Source of the DNA: Nocardia sp. SYP-A9097
GTDB lineage: Bacteria > Actinomycetota > Actinomycetes > Mycobacteriales > Mycobacteriaceae
Direction: 5' to 3'
Assembly (NCBI RefSeq): GCF_009649815.1
Contig: NZ_WJIC01000016.1
Coordinates: 62,001 to 126,000, forward strand
Length of the DNA stretch: 64,000 nucleotides
Shown: piece by piece, positions 6,651 to 15,500 of the stretch
Numbering within the stretch: position 1 is the first letter of the stretch
Layout of the letters: every line of letters starts with the position of its first letter
The notes under the pieces: model-generated
Database searches by the model: none
What the model saw: the letters and a program-made list of their open reading frames with translations, nothing else
What the model was told of the DNA's origin: nothing
Made by a program: the position numbers and the translations under genes

Positions 6651-8462
6651 TTACGTGCGGGGCTTGCGGCGGGTATCGGCCCGCTTGAACTCACGATCGC
6701 TGGGTCCGCGACGCGGGGCGCGGCTCATCGAACGCTGGCCCGGCGCACCGGAATCGAGCTGCAGCTGAATCAGCTGACCGCTGATCCTGGTGCGGCTCAA
6801 CGCATTCAGGGTCTCCTGCGAGAGGTCCGCGGGCAGTTCCACCAGGCTGTGATCCGGGCGGATGCTGATATGCCCGAAGTCGCTGCGACGCAGGCCGCCC
6901 TCATTGGCGATGGCACCGACGATCGCGCCGGGAGCGACCTTGTGGCGCTTACCGACCTCGATGCGATAGGTGACCAGATCCGCACCGGTCTGCCGGTGCT
7001 GGCTCGGGCCGCCCTCACGCGGACGACGCTCACGGCGATCACCCTCGAAGGTGGAACGCTCGCCGCGGTCACTGCGCTCGCGACGGGGCGCGGGCTCCGG
7101 ATCGGGCTCCATGAAGAAGTTGTTGCCGTCGTAGGAGCCGATCGCCAGCGCGGCGGCAATATCCACCAGCGGGATATTGTGCTCGCGCTCGTAATCCTCG
7201 ATCAGCTTGCGGAACAGCGGCAGGTTCGACGAGGCGAGGTTCTCGGTGATGGTGTCACCGAACTTCGCGACACGCTGCGCGTTCACATCGTCCACACTGG
7301 GCAGCTGCATTTCGGTCAGCGGCTGGCGGGTGGCGCGCTCGATGGCATCGAGCAGGCGACGCTCGCGCGGGGCGACGAACAGCAGCGCCTCACCCGAACG
7401 GCCCGCGCGACCGGTACGGCCGATGCGGTGCACGTACGACTCGGTGTCATGCGGAATGTCGTAGTTCACGACGTGCGAGATGCGCTCCACGTCCAGACCA
7501 CGCGCGGCGACATCGGTGGCGACCAGAATGTCGAGCTGACCATTCTTGAGCTGGCCGATGGTCCGCTCACGCTGTGCCTGCGCGATATCGCCATTGATCG
7601 CGGCCGCGGAATACCCACGCGAGCGCAGCTTTTCGGCGAGCTCCTCGGTGGCCTGCTTGGTGCGCACGAAGATGATCATGGCCTCGAAGGTCTCGACCTC
7701 GAGGATGCGGGTGAGCGCGTCCAGCTTGCGCTGGTAGGACACCATCACATAGCGCTGCCCGATATTGGTGTTGGTGGAGGTCTTGGTCTTGACCGTGATC
7801 TCCACCGGATCGTGCAGGTACTGCTTGGCGATCTTGCGAATCACCGGCGGCATGGTCGCCGAGAACAGCGCGACCTGCTTGGTGTCGGGCGTGTCGCGCA
7901 GAATGCGCTCCACATCGTCCTGGAAGCCCATCTTCAGCATCTCGTCGGCCTCGTCGAGGACCAGATACTGCAGCTGCGTCAGGTCGAGGGTGCCGCGCTC
8001 GAGATGGTCGATCACACGACCCGGCGTACCGACCACGACATGCGCGCCACGGCGCAGCCCGGACAGCTGCACGGCGTAGTTCTGACCGCCGTAGATGGGC
8101 AGCACGTTCAGACCCGGGATATGGGTGGCGTACCGGCCGAACGCCTCCGCAACCTGGATCGCGAGTTCACGGGTCGGAGCCAGTACCAGCGCCCTCGGCG
8201 ACTTACCGGTTACCTCCAACCCCATCAGGATCGGAATCGCGAACGCGGCCGTCTTACCGGTACCGGTCTGCGCGAGACCCACCACGTCCGCACCGCTGAG
8301 CAGCGGCGGAATAGTCGCAGCCTGAATAGGCGACGGCGATTCGTAGCCGACATCGGCGATGGCGCGCAACACGCGGTCATCGATACCGAGATCAGCGAAG
8401 GACGGGCCGTTCGCGTCCCTCTCGTCGTCAGTGGGAACGCTGTCGGCCGGTGAGGTACTCAT
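6651..8462 (-). CDS. deaD: DEAD-box ATP-dependent RNA helicase
   Basis: A 603-residue DEAD-box helicase. In order: Q-motif region (FADLGI...SPIQ), motif I AQTGTGKT, Ia PTRELA, II DEAD, III SAT, then in the second RecA domain RGLD and HRIGRTGRAGR. After the core come an Arg/Glu-rich linker and a DbpA-like RNA-binding domain, the layout of the CsdA/DeaD family, which unwinds structured RNA in ribosome assembly and mRNA turnover, often in the cold. ATG 8462 is used; there is no clear Shine-Dalgarno, and the 33 upstream codons look non-coding. The C-terminus is basic. Monocistronic, convergent with the secreted-protein gene. Confidence 0.95.
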   Translation of the reverse strand: MSTSPADSVPTDDERDANGPSFADLGIDDRVLRAIADVGYESPSPIQAATIPPLLSGADVVGLAQTGTGKTAAFAIPILMGLEVTGKSPRALVLAPTRELAIQVAEAFGRYATHIPGLNVLPIYGGQNYAVQLSGLRRGAHVVVGTPGRVIDHLERGTLDLTQLQYLVLDEADEMLKMGFQDDVERILRDTPDTKQVALFSATMPPVIRKIAKQYLHDPVEITVKTKTSTNTNIGQRYVMVSYQRKLDALTRILEVETFEAMIIFVRTKQATEELAEKLRSRGYSAAAINGDIAQAQRERTIGQLKNGQLDILVATDVAARGLDVERISHVVNYDIPHDTESYVHRIGRTGRAGRSGEALLFVAPRERRLLDAIERATRQPLTEMQLPSVDDVNAQRVAKFGDTITENLASSNLPLFRKLIEDYEREHNIPLVDIAAALAIGSYDGNNFFMEPDPEPAPRRERSDRGERSTFEGDRRERRPREGGPSQHRQTGADLVTYRIEVGKRHKVAPGAIVGAIANEGGLRRSDFGHISIRPDHSLVELPADLSQETLNALSRTRISGQLIQLQLDSGAPGQRSMSRAPRRGPSDREFKRADTRRKPRT

Positions 8463-8511
8463 TGACCAGGAGTTTACTGCCTTACCCTGGTCGGTCCGAC
8501 CATAGGGTGAA

Positions 8512-8517
8512 TAGGCT
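8512..8517 (+). promoter_or_regulatory. -10 box TAGGCT, probable leaderless start for the amidohydrolase
   Basis: TAGGCT ends 7 nt before GTG 8525, the spacing expected if transcription starts at the start codon. It supports GTG 8525 over the internal ATGs. Confidence 0.45.
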
Positions 8518-8524
8518 GGACCGC

Positions 8525-9538
8525 GTGCAACCGGACAACCCGCCCTCGACCGCCGCCGCAACGCCCGTCATGTCGGCCTCCGGGCTCGGTCACACCGAAC
8601 CCGTACCGGTGCGGAACTACGTAACCGGCACGGTCACAACGCCGGAACCGGGCAGTTCGGGAGCGACGACGGTCGTCGTTCACGAACCCGAGGCGCAACC
8701 GCAACCCAGCACCGGCGCGGCGTCCGCAAGGGCCATGGACATCGCCGTGGTGCAGTTCGCACCCGGCACCGACACCGTGGCCAATCTCACCGCACTGCGT
8801 GCGGAAGTCCGGACCGCAGCCGAACTCGGGGCCGAACTCGTCATCGCACCGGAGTACTCCATGTACTCGGTGCTGCGCCTGGATGAGCGGGCCGTCGCGG
8901 CCGCCGAACCGCTCACCGGACCGTTCGTGAACGGATTACGCGGTATCGCAGCCGAATTCGGTGTGCACCTGGTCGCCGGCGTACTCGAGACGCCCGGCAG
9001 TGATCAGCCCGCCGGGCGCATCTACAACACGCTGGTGGCCACCACCCCCGACGCGGAATTCGCCGCCGTCTACCGCAAAGTGCACCTCTACGACGCGTTC
9101 AGCTCCCGCGAATCCGATGTGATCCTGCCCGGACCGCTCGACCAGACGCCCACCTTCAGCATCAACGGCATCGTCTTCGGTATGCAAACCTGCTTCGACC
9201 TGCGCTTCCCCGAAGGCATTCGACGCATCGCGGCGGCCGGCGCGCACACCCTGATCCTGCCCGCGCAATGGATTCCGGGCCCCGGCAAAGTCGACCAGTG
9301 GACGACCCTGCTGCGCGCCCGAGCCATCGAGAACACCATCTACGTCGCCGCCGCCGACCAGGCAGCCCCCCGCGGCTCGGGTGCCTCCATGATCATCGCC
9401 CCCACCGGCGCGGTCCTGGCCGAACTCGGCGACCAACCCGGCATAGCCACCGCACGAGTAGACCTCGAAGACCTCACCCAAGTCCGCACCACCAACCCGA
9501 GCCTCGCCCTGCGCCGCTTCACCATCCGAGGCGAGTAG
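8525..9538 (+). CDS. Carbon-nitrogen hydrolase (nitrilase superfamily)
   Basis: From about residue 71 the protein is a complete nitrilase-superfamily amidohydrolase: catalytic Glu in IAPEYSMYS, Lys in YRKVHLYD, and Cys in MQTCFDLRFPE, with the usual length of about 267 residues after MDIAVVQFAPG. These enzymes hydrolyse amides with a Glu-Lys-Cys triad. Ahead of it lies a 70-residue Pro/Thr/Ser-rich extension with no hydrolase similarity. Possible starts are GTG 8525 (leaderless -10 present), ATG 8570 and ATG 8735, where the domain begins but with only a weak ribosome site. Whether the extension is translated is uncertain. Substrate unknown. Confidence 0.88.
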   Translation: MQPDNPPSTAAATPVMSASGLGHTEPVPVRNYVTGTVTTPEPGSSGATTVVVHEPEAQPQPSTGAASARAMDIAVVQFAPGTDTVANLTALRAEVRTAAELGAELVIAPEYSMYSVLRLDERAVAAAEPLTGPFVNGLRGIAAEFGVHLVAGVLETPGSDQPAGRIYNTLVATTPDAEFAAVYRKVHLYDAFSSRESDVILPGPLDQTPTFSINGIVFGMQTCFDLRFPEGIRRIAAAGAHTLILPAQWIPGPGKVDQWTTLLRARAIENTIYVAAADQAAPRGSGASMIIAPTGAVLAELGDQPGIATARVDLEDLTQVRTTNPSLALRRFTIRGE

Positions 9539-9561
9539 GCGCTGTCAGCAAAGGACGCCCC

Positions 9562-9649
9562 GTCATCCCAGCATGTTTTTGGCCGGGATCCACAGATGAG
9601 AGTGATGCCCTTGTCGTGTGGATCCCGGCCAAAAGCGCGCCGGGATGAC
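9562..9649. repeat. Two-armed palindromic repeat element, copy 3
   Basis: Left arm GTCATCCCAGCATG...GGCCGGGATCCAC, right arm GTGGATCCCGG...CGCCGGGATGAC, spacer about 25 bp. The tail GATGACGAAGGGGACCACGC is directly repeated as GATGACGAGGGGGACCACGC (9665-9684). It starts 23 nt 3' of the amidohydrolase stop. Confidence 0.8.
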
Positions 9650-9701
9650 GAAGGGGACCACGCGCGATGACGAGGGGGACCACGCCCGCAGGCGCGCGAA
9701 C

Positions 9702-9707
9702 TAGACT
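9702..9707 (+). promoter_or_regulatory. -10 box TAGACT before the phosphoribosyltransferase
   Basis: TAGACT lies 8 nt before ATG 9716, and no ribosome-binding sequence is visible, so a leaderless or nearly leaderless transcript is likely. Confidence 0.4.
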
Positions 9708-9715
9708 GAGCAGCA

Positions 9716-10345
9716 ATGATCTACCCGAATCGGGAGGCTGCGGGCCGGGCGCTGGGTGGGGTGCTCGAGCATTTTCGCGCGGCGGATCCGCTGATCTTGG
9801 GACTGCCCCGGGGTGGGGTTCCGGTGGCGGTGGCGATCCGCGACACCATCGGCGGGGACCTCGATGTGCTGCTGGTACGCAAAATCGGGGTGCCGTGGCA
9901 GCCGGAACTGGCCATGGGGGCCATCGGTGAGGACGGGGTGCGGGTGCTCAATGCCGATGTCGTCGCCACTACCGGGGTGACACCGGAACAGTTCGCCGAT
10001 ATCGAGGATTTGGAGCGCGTCGAATTGGAGCGGCGGCGGCACGTGCTGCGCACCGAACCGCCGATTCCCCTGAAAGACCGCACCGTGATCATCGCCGACG
10101 ACGGCATGGCCACCGGCGCGACCGTCGCCGCCGCCTGCGAGATCGCCCGACTGCACGAGCCACGCCGGGTCGTGGTCGCCGTACCGGTCTCCTCCGCCGA
10201 AGCGCTGCATCGGATTCGGGCCCTCGCCGACGAAGTGATCTGCCCGCTGGTGCCGCGCGCACTCGGCGGCGTCGGCGGCGTCTACCGGGACTTCCACCAA
10301 CTCAGCGATGCCGAAGTGGTGCGGCTGCTCGGCGAATCCCGGTAG
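9716..10345 (+). CDS. Phosphoribosyltransferase family protein
   Basis: A 209-residue type I phosphoribosyltransferase fold protein. The PRPP-binding loop is VIIADDGMATGATVAAA, with the paired acidic residues that hold the ribose hydroxyls, and the N-terminal LGLPRGGVPVA supplies the pyrophosphate loop. This subgroup, with an inserted helical hood and ERxxLRTEPP, is found alone or fused to dienelactone-hydrolase domains and has no firmly known substrate. It is a single gene, with a leaderless-type -10 just upstream, convergent with the carbonic anhydrase gene. Confidence 0.85.
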   Translation: MIYPNREAAGRALGGVLEHFRAADPLILGLPRGGVPVAVAIRDTIGGDLDVLLVRKIGVPWQPELAMGAIGEDGVRVLNADVVATTGVTPEQFADIEDLERVELERRRHVLRTEPPIPLKDRTVIIADDGMATGATVAAACEIARLHEPRRVVVAVPVSSAEALHRIRALADEVICPLVPRALGGVGGVYRDFHQLSDAEVVRLLGESR

Positions 10346-10385
10346 CGCCGAAGCGGTACCGGCCGCTCGCCGAGGCGCAGGGGGC

Positions 10386-10934
10386 TCAGTGAATCTCGGT
10401 GATGCCCTTGCGATGTCGCTGCGCCAGCTCGGCGTAGTAGGACGGGTTCACCTTCACCCACAGCTCGGCGGGCGTGCCCTCGATGGACTTCTTCACCTGC
10501 GCGGGTGCTCCGGCCGCCAGCACCCCATCCGGAATCTCCGCACCCGGCGGGACCAGCGAATGCGCCGCGATCATGGTGCCGGAGCCGATCTTGGCCATAT
10601 CCAGCACCGTACTGCCATTGCCCACAATCGATTCCGCGCCGAGTGTCGCACCGTGGAATACCACCGCATGCGCGATGGTCGAACCCGGACCGATCTCCAC
10701 CGGCACATTCTCCGGCACATGGATCACCGCATTGTCCTGCACATTCGCCCGCTCGCGAATAATGATCGGCGCGAGATCGGCCCGCAGCACCGCCCCGTAC
10801 CAAACCGACGCACCCGCCTCGACCCGCACATCCCCGATCAACGTCGCGGTCGGCGCGATGAAAGCCGTCGGATCAACCGTCGGCCGCTTACCCTCGAATT
10901 CATAAAGTGGCACGCCCAGCACCGTAAACCCCAT
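10386..10934 (-). CDS. Gamma-class carbonic anhydrase family protein
   Basis: A 182-residue left-handed beta-helix protein made of hexapeptide turns. The metal-ligand histidines of the gamma carbonic anhydrase family are in place: one in NAVIHVPEN and two in STIAHAVVFHG. The family hydrates CO2 or, in many bacterial members (PaaY/YrdA type), has other or unproven activity. ATG 10934 is used, preceded by GGGCGGA; a longer start at 10973 is possible but adds residues unlike the family. Single gene. Confidence 0.88.
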   Translation of the reverse strand: MGFTVLGVPLYEFEGKRPTVDPTAFIAPTATLIGDVRVEAGASVWYGAVLRADLAPIIIRERANVQDNAVIHVPENVPVEIGPGSTIAHAVVFHGATLGAESIVGNGSTVLDMAKIGSGTMIAAHSLVPPGAEIPDGVLAAGAPAQVKKSIEGTPAELWVKVNPSYYAELAQRHRKGITEIH

Positions 10935-11298
10935 TCCGCCCGAATGGTTCGATATCACCGGCCACCAGACCACATCCCGGGGTGAACTCCAGGCCGACCG
11001 GGTGCCGCGGGTAATGCCCGCCCAACCTCAGCTTCAAGCTTTCCGACCGAGTGCCAGCTCCTCAGCGAGCCTCTACCGATGAAGTCATGATGTCGCCGAC
11101 CAACCCCGTCATTCCCGCATGCTTTTGGCGGGAATCCACCGAAATCAGCTGAGCCACTCCGGGTGTGGATCCCGGCCAAAAGCACGCCGGGATGACGGGG
11201 CAAGAGAGAGCGGGACGGTGGGAGGGGATCATGTCTTGAACCTCGTTAACACTCGCGCCTGAGGCGCCCAACGCCCTCGGCACGCTGACGCGCTCCGC
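10935..11298. other. Gene-free region carrying palindromic element copy 4
   Basis: 364 bp between two minus-strand genes. It holds the carbonic-anhydrase promoter side and one complete palindromic element (11108-11196). No ORF with family similarity is seen on either strand. Confidence 0.6.
11108..11196. repeat. Two-armed palindromic repeat element, copy 4
   Basis: The left arm is a variant, GTCATTCCCGCATG...GGCGGGAATCCAC, with compensating changes that keep its internal hairpin. The right arm is GTGGATCCCGG...CGCCGGGATGAC. It lies about 100 nt 3' of the minus-strand hydrolase at 11299. Confidence 0.8.
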
Positions 11299-12009
11299 TC
11301 AGCGAGCCGCGACCTTGCCGATCCACTCGGCGATATCGGCGCTGACCACCGCGTGCACCGGCTCATGCAGCAGGTCGTGCCCCGCATCCGGGTACTCGCG
11401 GAACTCGGCCACGATGTGCCGCGCCCACTCCCGCACGGGCTCGATCGGAGCCCGCCGATCATCCACGCCATGCACCACCAGCACCGGAATCCCCTCCGGC
11501 ACAACAGGTCCCGCCGGCCCCATGAGACGCACGCCGCGCCCACGACCGCTCGCCGTGGTGGTCGCGCTCCCCCTGGCGGACTTCGGGGGTTCACCCAGCA
11601 ACACCGCGCGCGGCGTCCCGCACAGGATCAAACCGGAAAGCGTCACGGCCGCACCGAAAGTCGCCGCCGTATGCGAATCGAGGGCAGCCAAGGCGGTCGC
11701 CGCACCGAGGGAGTGCCCCATCAGGACGCACGGAATGGAGTCGGCCGGGATCGCGTCGAGGAATGCCCGCGCGTCAGCGGCCAATTCGGGCAGTGTCCCG
11801 GGACGATCCGGATCACCCTCGCTGAGCCCATGCCCGGAGGTATCGAGTGTCCACAGTTCGATACCGGCATTCTCGAGCGCGCGCCCGAACCGGTGATAGT
11901 GCCCACTGTGCTGCCCGGTCCCCGGTAACAACGCAACCCGCGCCGAAGCATCTGTAACCGACTGCCGCCGGTAATGCAGCCGCCCACGGCCGCCATCGAA
12001 ATACGGCAT
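11299..12009 (-). CDS. Alpha/beta hydrolase (lysophospholipase/monoglyceride lipase type)
   Basis: A 236-residue alpha/beta hydrolase. The nucleophile elbow is MGHSLGA, the acid is in VVHGVDDRRAP, and the base in DAGHDLLHE; the N-terminal ALLPGTGQHSGHY loop supplies the oxyanion hole. This arrangement is typical of small lysophospholipase or monoacylglycerol-lipase-like enzymes. There is no signal peptide, so it is probably cytosolic. ATG 12009 starts a clean MPYFDGGRG N-terminus; the upstream extension of the frame is unrelated low-complexity sequence. The mid-protein cap is Gly/Arg-rich (SARGSATTTASGRGRG), which is unusual. Confidence 0.82.
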   Translation of the reverse strand: MPYFDGGRGRLHYRRQSVTDASARVALLPGTGQHSGHYHRFGRALENAGIELWTLDTSGHGLSEGDPDRPGTLPELAADARAFLDAIPADSIPCVLMGHSLGAATALAALDSHTAATFGAAVTLSGLILCGTPRAVLLGEPPKSARGSATTTASGRGRGVRLMGPAGPVVPEGIPVLVVHGVDDRRAPIEPVREWARHIVAEFREYPDAGHDLLHEPVHAVVSADIAEWIGKVAAR

Positions 12010-12588
12010 CCCCCGATTCTCGCACCCCCGCACCGCCGAAATTCCGCTCGGGCCACCGGCGCGGCCGAGCGCTCCACCGCACCCCGATCCGCAAGATCCC
12101 ATCGGCCGGCACACCCAGGAGGTCTCGGGGCGTGAACCACCAGGAGTCGATTGCATGGCTCGGAACGCGGGTCCGCTCCGCCACCGCCGAATTCCGGCGA
12201 GTGTGCACTCGGGGCGAAGATATGCCGGAAATCGCCACCATGAGTGCACGGTCGGCTCTCTTTCAGGTTGCGGTGGATCGTTCAGGGCGACGGTTGGTAG
12301 GAGAGGGAAATTGGGGGAATCCGAGGGGCGACACGCCGGGGTGGTTGGTGGGCTTTCCGGGGGGCTACCGGGGGATGAGGGTGGTAGGGGGCGCGAGTCG
12401 TGTTGTGTCGCAACGTGGCCCGGGTATAGGGGCGGGGGCGGGTGGGGCTGGGGGCGGGCGATGGGGCGCACGGGGGCTACCTGGCAACACCGGGTGGGAG
12501 ATGGAGTCATTACGCTGTTCGCGACTCGGCACGCAATGACGCGTGTCCGGGTCGCGGGTGTCGGCGGAGAGACACAGGAGGGCCGCGA
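12010..12588. other. 579-bp gene-free region: hairpin element and G-rich strand
   Basis: The divergent region between the hydrolase and the large nuclease-helicase gene. It contains a GAGTGTGCA-type hairpin (12203-12249) and then about 180 bp (12280-12470) in which the plus strand is very G-rich with many GGG and GGGG runs. The region closes with the ribosome-binding site AGGAGG (12576-12581) of the downstream gene. The overlapping reading frames encode only Gly/Arg or Pro-rich peptides, and no gene is called. Confidence 0.6.
12203..12249. repeat. GAGTGTGCA-type hairpin element, copy 1
   Basis: The left arm GTGCACTCGGGGCGA (12203-12217) pairs imperfectly with TCGCCACCATGAGTGCAC (12232-12249). 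The right flank GGTCGGC is shared with the copy at 19165. Confidence 0.55.
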
Positions 12589-15500
12589 TTGATTCTGTTC
12601 GGTGATCGTGTCGTGTGTAGCACCGGTGACCTGGTGACGGCGGCGCGTTGTGAGTTCGCGCTGCTACGCGCGCTCGACGCCGAACTGGGGCTGGTGACGT
12701 CGATCGGATATCCGGCACCCGGCGTGCTGACGCACGCCTGGGAACCGGCGGTCGAACATCGGCTCGCGGATCTGCGTGACCGGTACGGGTCCGGCGTGGT
12801 GCGCATCCCCGGGGCCCACGGTCAACTCGCCGACTCCGCGGATCGACCCGTCGGGCCGGCCGACCCGGCGATGGTTGTCGCCGCGCTGCGGGCCGCCCAT
12901 GACGAGACGGTCGACGCGCTGCGCGGGCGGGCGGAGGCGGTCGCGGGGGCTGTCGTCTTCGACGGTTCGTTCGCGACCCGATGCGACTTCCTGGTGCGCG
13001 GCAATGACCCCGAGACATACGATTATCTGCCCGCGGCCGTCACCACTCGGCCGCATCGCATTTCCGCTCTGCTGACCCTCGCCGCCAGTGCGGATGCGTT
13101 GCGGCAGTACGGTTTCCGGCCCGCCGCACAGGCCAGGCTATGGATCGACGGCGTGCCGAGTACGCATTTGCTGGCCGATATCGTCGTCATCCATCAAGCA
13201 CGCCGCGACCGCCTGAACCGGATTCTGGCGGACAAGCTCGGCGAGCTGCTGCCCGTGCAGTGGGGGGATCGACGGTTTCTGGCGTGCGGGCGCTGCCCCG
13301 CCTGCACCGCCGAACTCGAGACGCGCCGGGATCTGCTGCTGGTGGCGGGTATGCGGCCCGCCACGCGTGCGCAGTTGCGCGATGCCGGGATCACCACCGT
13401 CGCTCGCCTGGCCGCCGCGGACGCCACCGTCAGCGGTGTGCCCGCACCGGCTTTCAGCACCCTGCGCCGCCAAGCCGAACTCCAATTGGAGCGCGAGAGC
13501 ACGGGTCAACCCACGCACGCCCTGATCGACGCCGCCGCCCTGGCCGCGCTCCCCCGGCCCAGCCGCGGCGATCTCTTCGTGAGCGTCGAAGCACCCGATC
13601 GGGTGCGGGTCTGGTCCAACTGGTCCGCGGATCGCGTGCACACCTTCACCATTCGCACCGGCGCGACCGATTCCGCTGCCGCGCAAGACATCCCGATCTG
13701 GGACGATGACGCCGACGCACTGCTGGACTTCCTCACCGAACGCCAGTGGGAGCACCCGGACCTGCACATCCACCACTATCGCGGCAATCTGCGCCCGCTG
13801 CTGAGCACGGTCGGCGAACGCTACCCCGATGGGGAAGACGTGGTGGCGGAACTACTTCCGGCCCTGGTCGACCTCTATCCGATCGTCCGGGCCGCCATGA
13901 TCGTCGGCGAACGCTCCTACGATCTGCGCCAGCTGCCCCCGAATCGACCCGCCCCACCCGCCTCGGATCAGACGGACGGGTTGGCGGGCAGTGGACCGGA
14001 AGCCGTTCGGCAACTGCGGGATTGGCTGTTGCGGGTGGCCACCGAACACGGCGTGCAGCCCGCCCGGCGCATGTCCTACGACTATTGGGAGACCGGCCCC
14101 GACGAGGTGGAGGCGGCCCTGCGGGAATTCGCCGAAACCGGGTATCGCGATGGGCGTGAACGCAGTTCGGCACAGATCGCGGCCGCGTTCACCGCGGCTG
14201 CCGTCGGCTATTTCCGGCGCGAGCGGCAACCGCTGCGCTGGGCGCATGACGATCGCCTGGATCATCCCGTCGAGGAGTGGGCGGAGACACCGGGCGTGCT
14301 CGTCGCCGACTGGGGCACGGTGGATACCAAGTGGCACAGCACCGGTCAGCGACCCATGCGCCGGTATCTGACCCTGACCGGAAGACTCGGAACCGGGAAC
14401 GCACCCCCGCCCGGCACCCGCGTCCTGACGCTGTACGACCGGCCCGCACCCGGTATGACCGCCATGCCCGGACAGCGTGCGGCCGCACACGCGACGGTGC
14501 TGGGATGCGCTCTGGACACCAATTTCGAGGATGTGGTGCGCGTCGTCGAACTACTCCCCGAGGGCTGCGAACCCTATGACGAGCTACCCACCGCGATTGC
14601 CCCGTGCCCGCCCGGCCACAATGAGTACCTGGAGGAATCGCTCGAAGATATTGCGCACCAACTACTTGTGACCCTGCCCGAGGTCCCCGGCAATGCCGTC
14701 TTCGATCTGCTGTGCGGCCGCCCGCCCCGGCTGCGTGAGGGCAAAGCGCTGCCGGAGGTCTTCGGTGATCACGCCGCCGCCGTCACCGCCGCCATTCTCG
14801 ATCTGGAGAATTCGTATGTCGCGGTGCAGGGCCCACCCGGCACCGGCAAGACCGACACCACCGCGCGCGTGGTGGAAAGGCTTGTGACACGGTACAAGTG
14901 GCGGGTCGGCGTGGTCGGGCGCACTCATGCGGCGGTCGAACATGTATTGGACGCGGTCGTCCAGGTGGGCGTGCTGCCCGAACTGGTCGCCAAGGCCGAA
15001 GCGCAATCCGTCGCCCCGGAGTGGCTGCCGATCGACGCCTCGAAATATGAGCGCTTCCTCGACAATGCCGTCAATGGCGGTGTGGTGGGCGGACTTTCGA
15101 ATGACTTCGCCGATCCGGAGCGGATCGCGCGGGACAGTCTCGATCTGCTGGTCATCGCCGACGCCGGGAAATTCCCGCTCGCCGACACCGTCGCGGTCGC
15201 ACTGTGCGCCCGAAACCTGCTGCTGGTAGGCGATCCCGCGCCCGCCACCGGGCACGGCATTCATCCCGAACCGGTGGACGAATCGGCGCTGGGCCGCCTG
15301 GTGGGTGCGCACCGCACCCTGCCCGCCACCTTCGGATACTTCCTGGACCGCACCTGGCGCATGCATCCGCGCGTCTGCGGTCCGGTGTCCCGGCTGCGCT
15401 ACGAAAATCGACTGCGATCGAACGAAACCGTCACCCTCGCAAGGGAACTCGAAGGCATCGCACCGGGTATCCGGACCGTGACCATCGAACATCACGGCAA

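Noticed and set aside
6849..8453. 534-codon frame antisense to the DEAD-box helicase
   Set aside because: Shadow of the helicase gene; no ribosome site and no family similarity.
12442..12588. Upstream extension of the nuclease-helicase frame
   Set aside because: The added 49 residues come from the G-rich low-complexity region. TTG 12589 has a perfect ribosome site and matches the family start.
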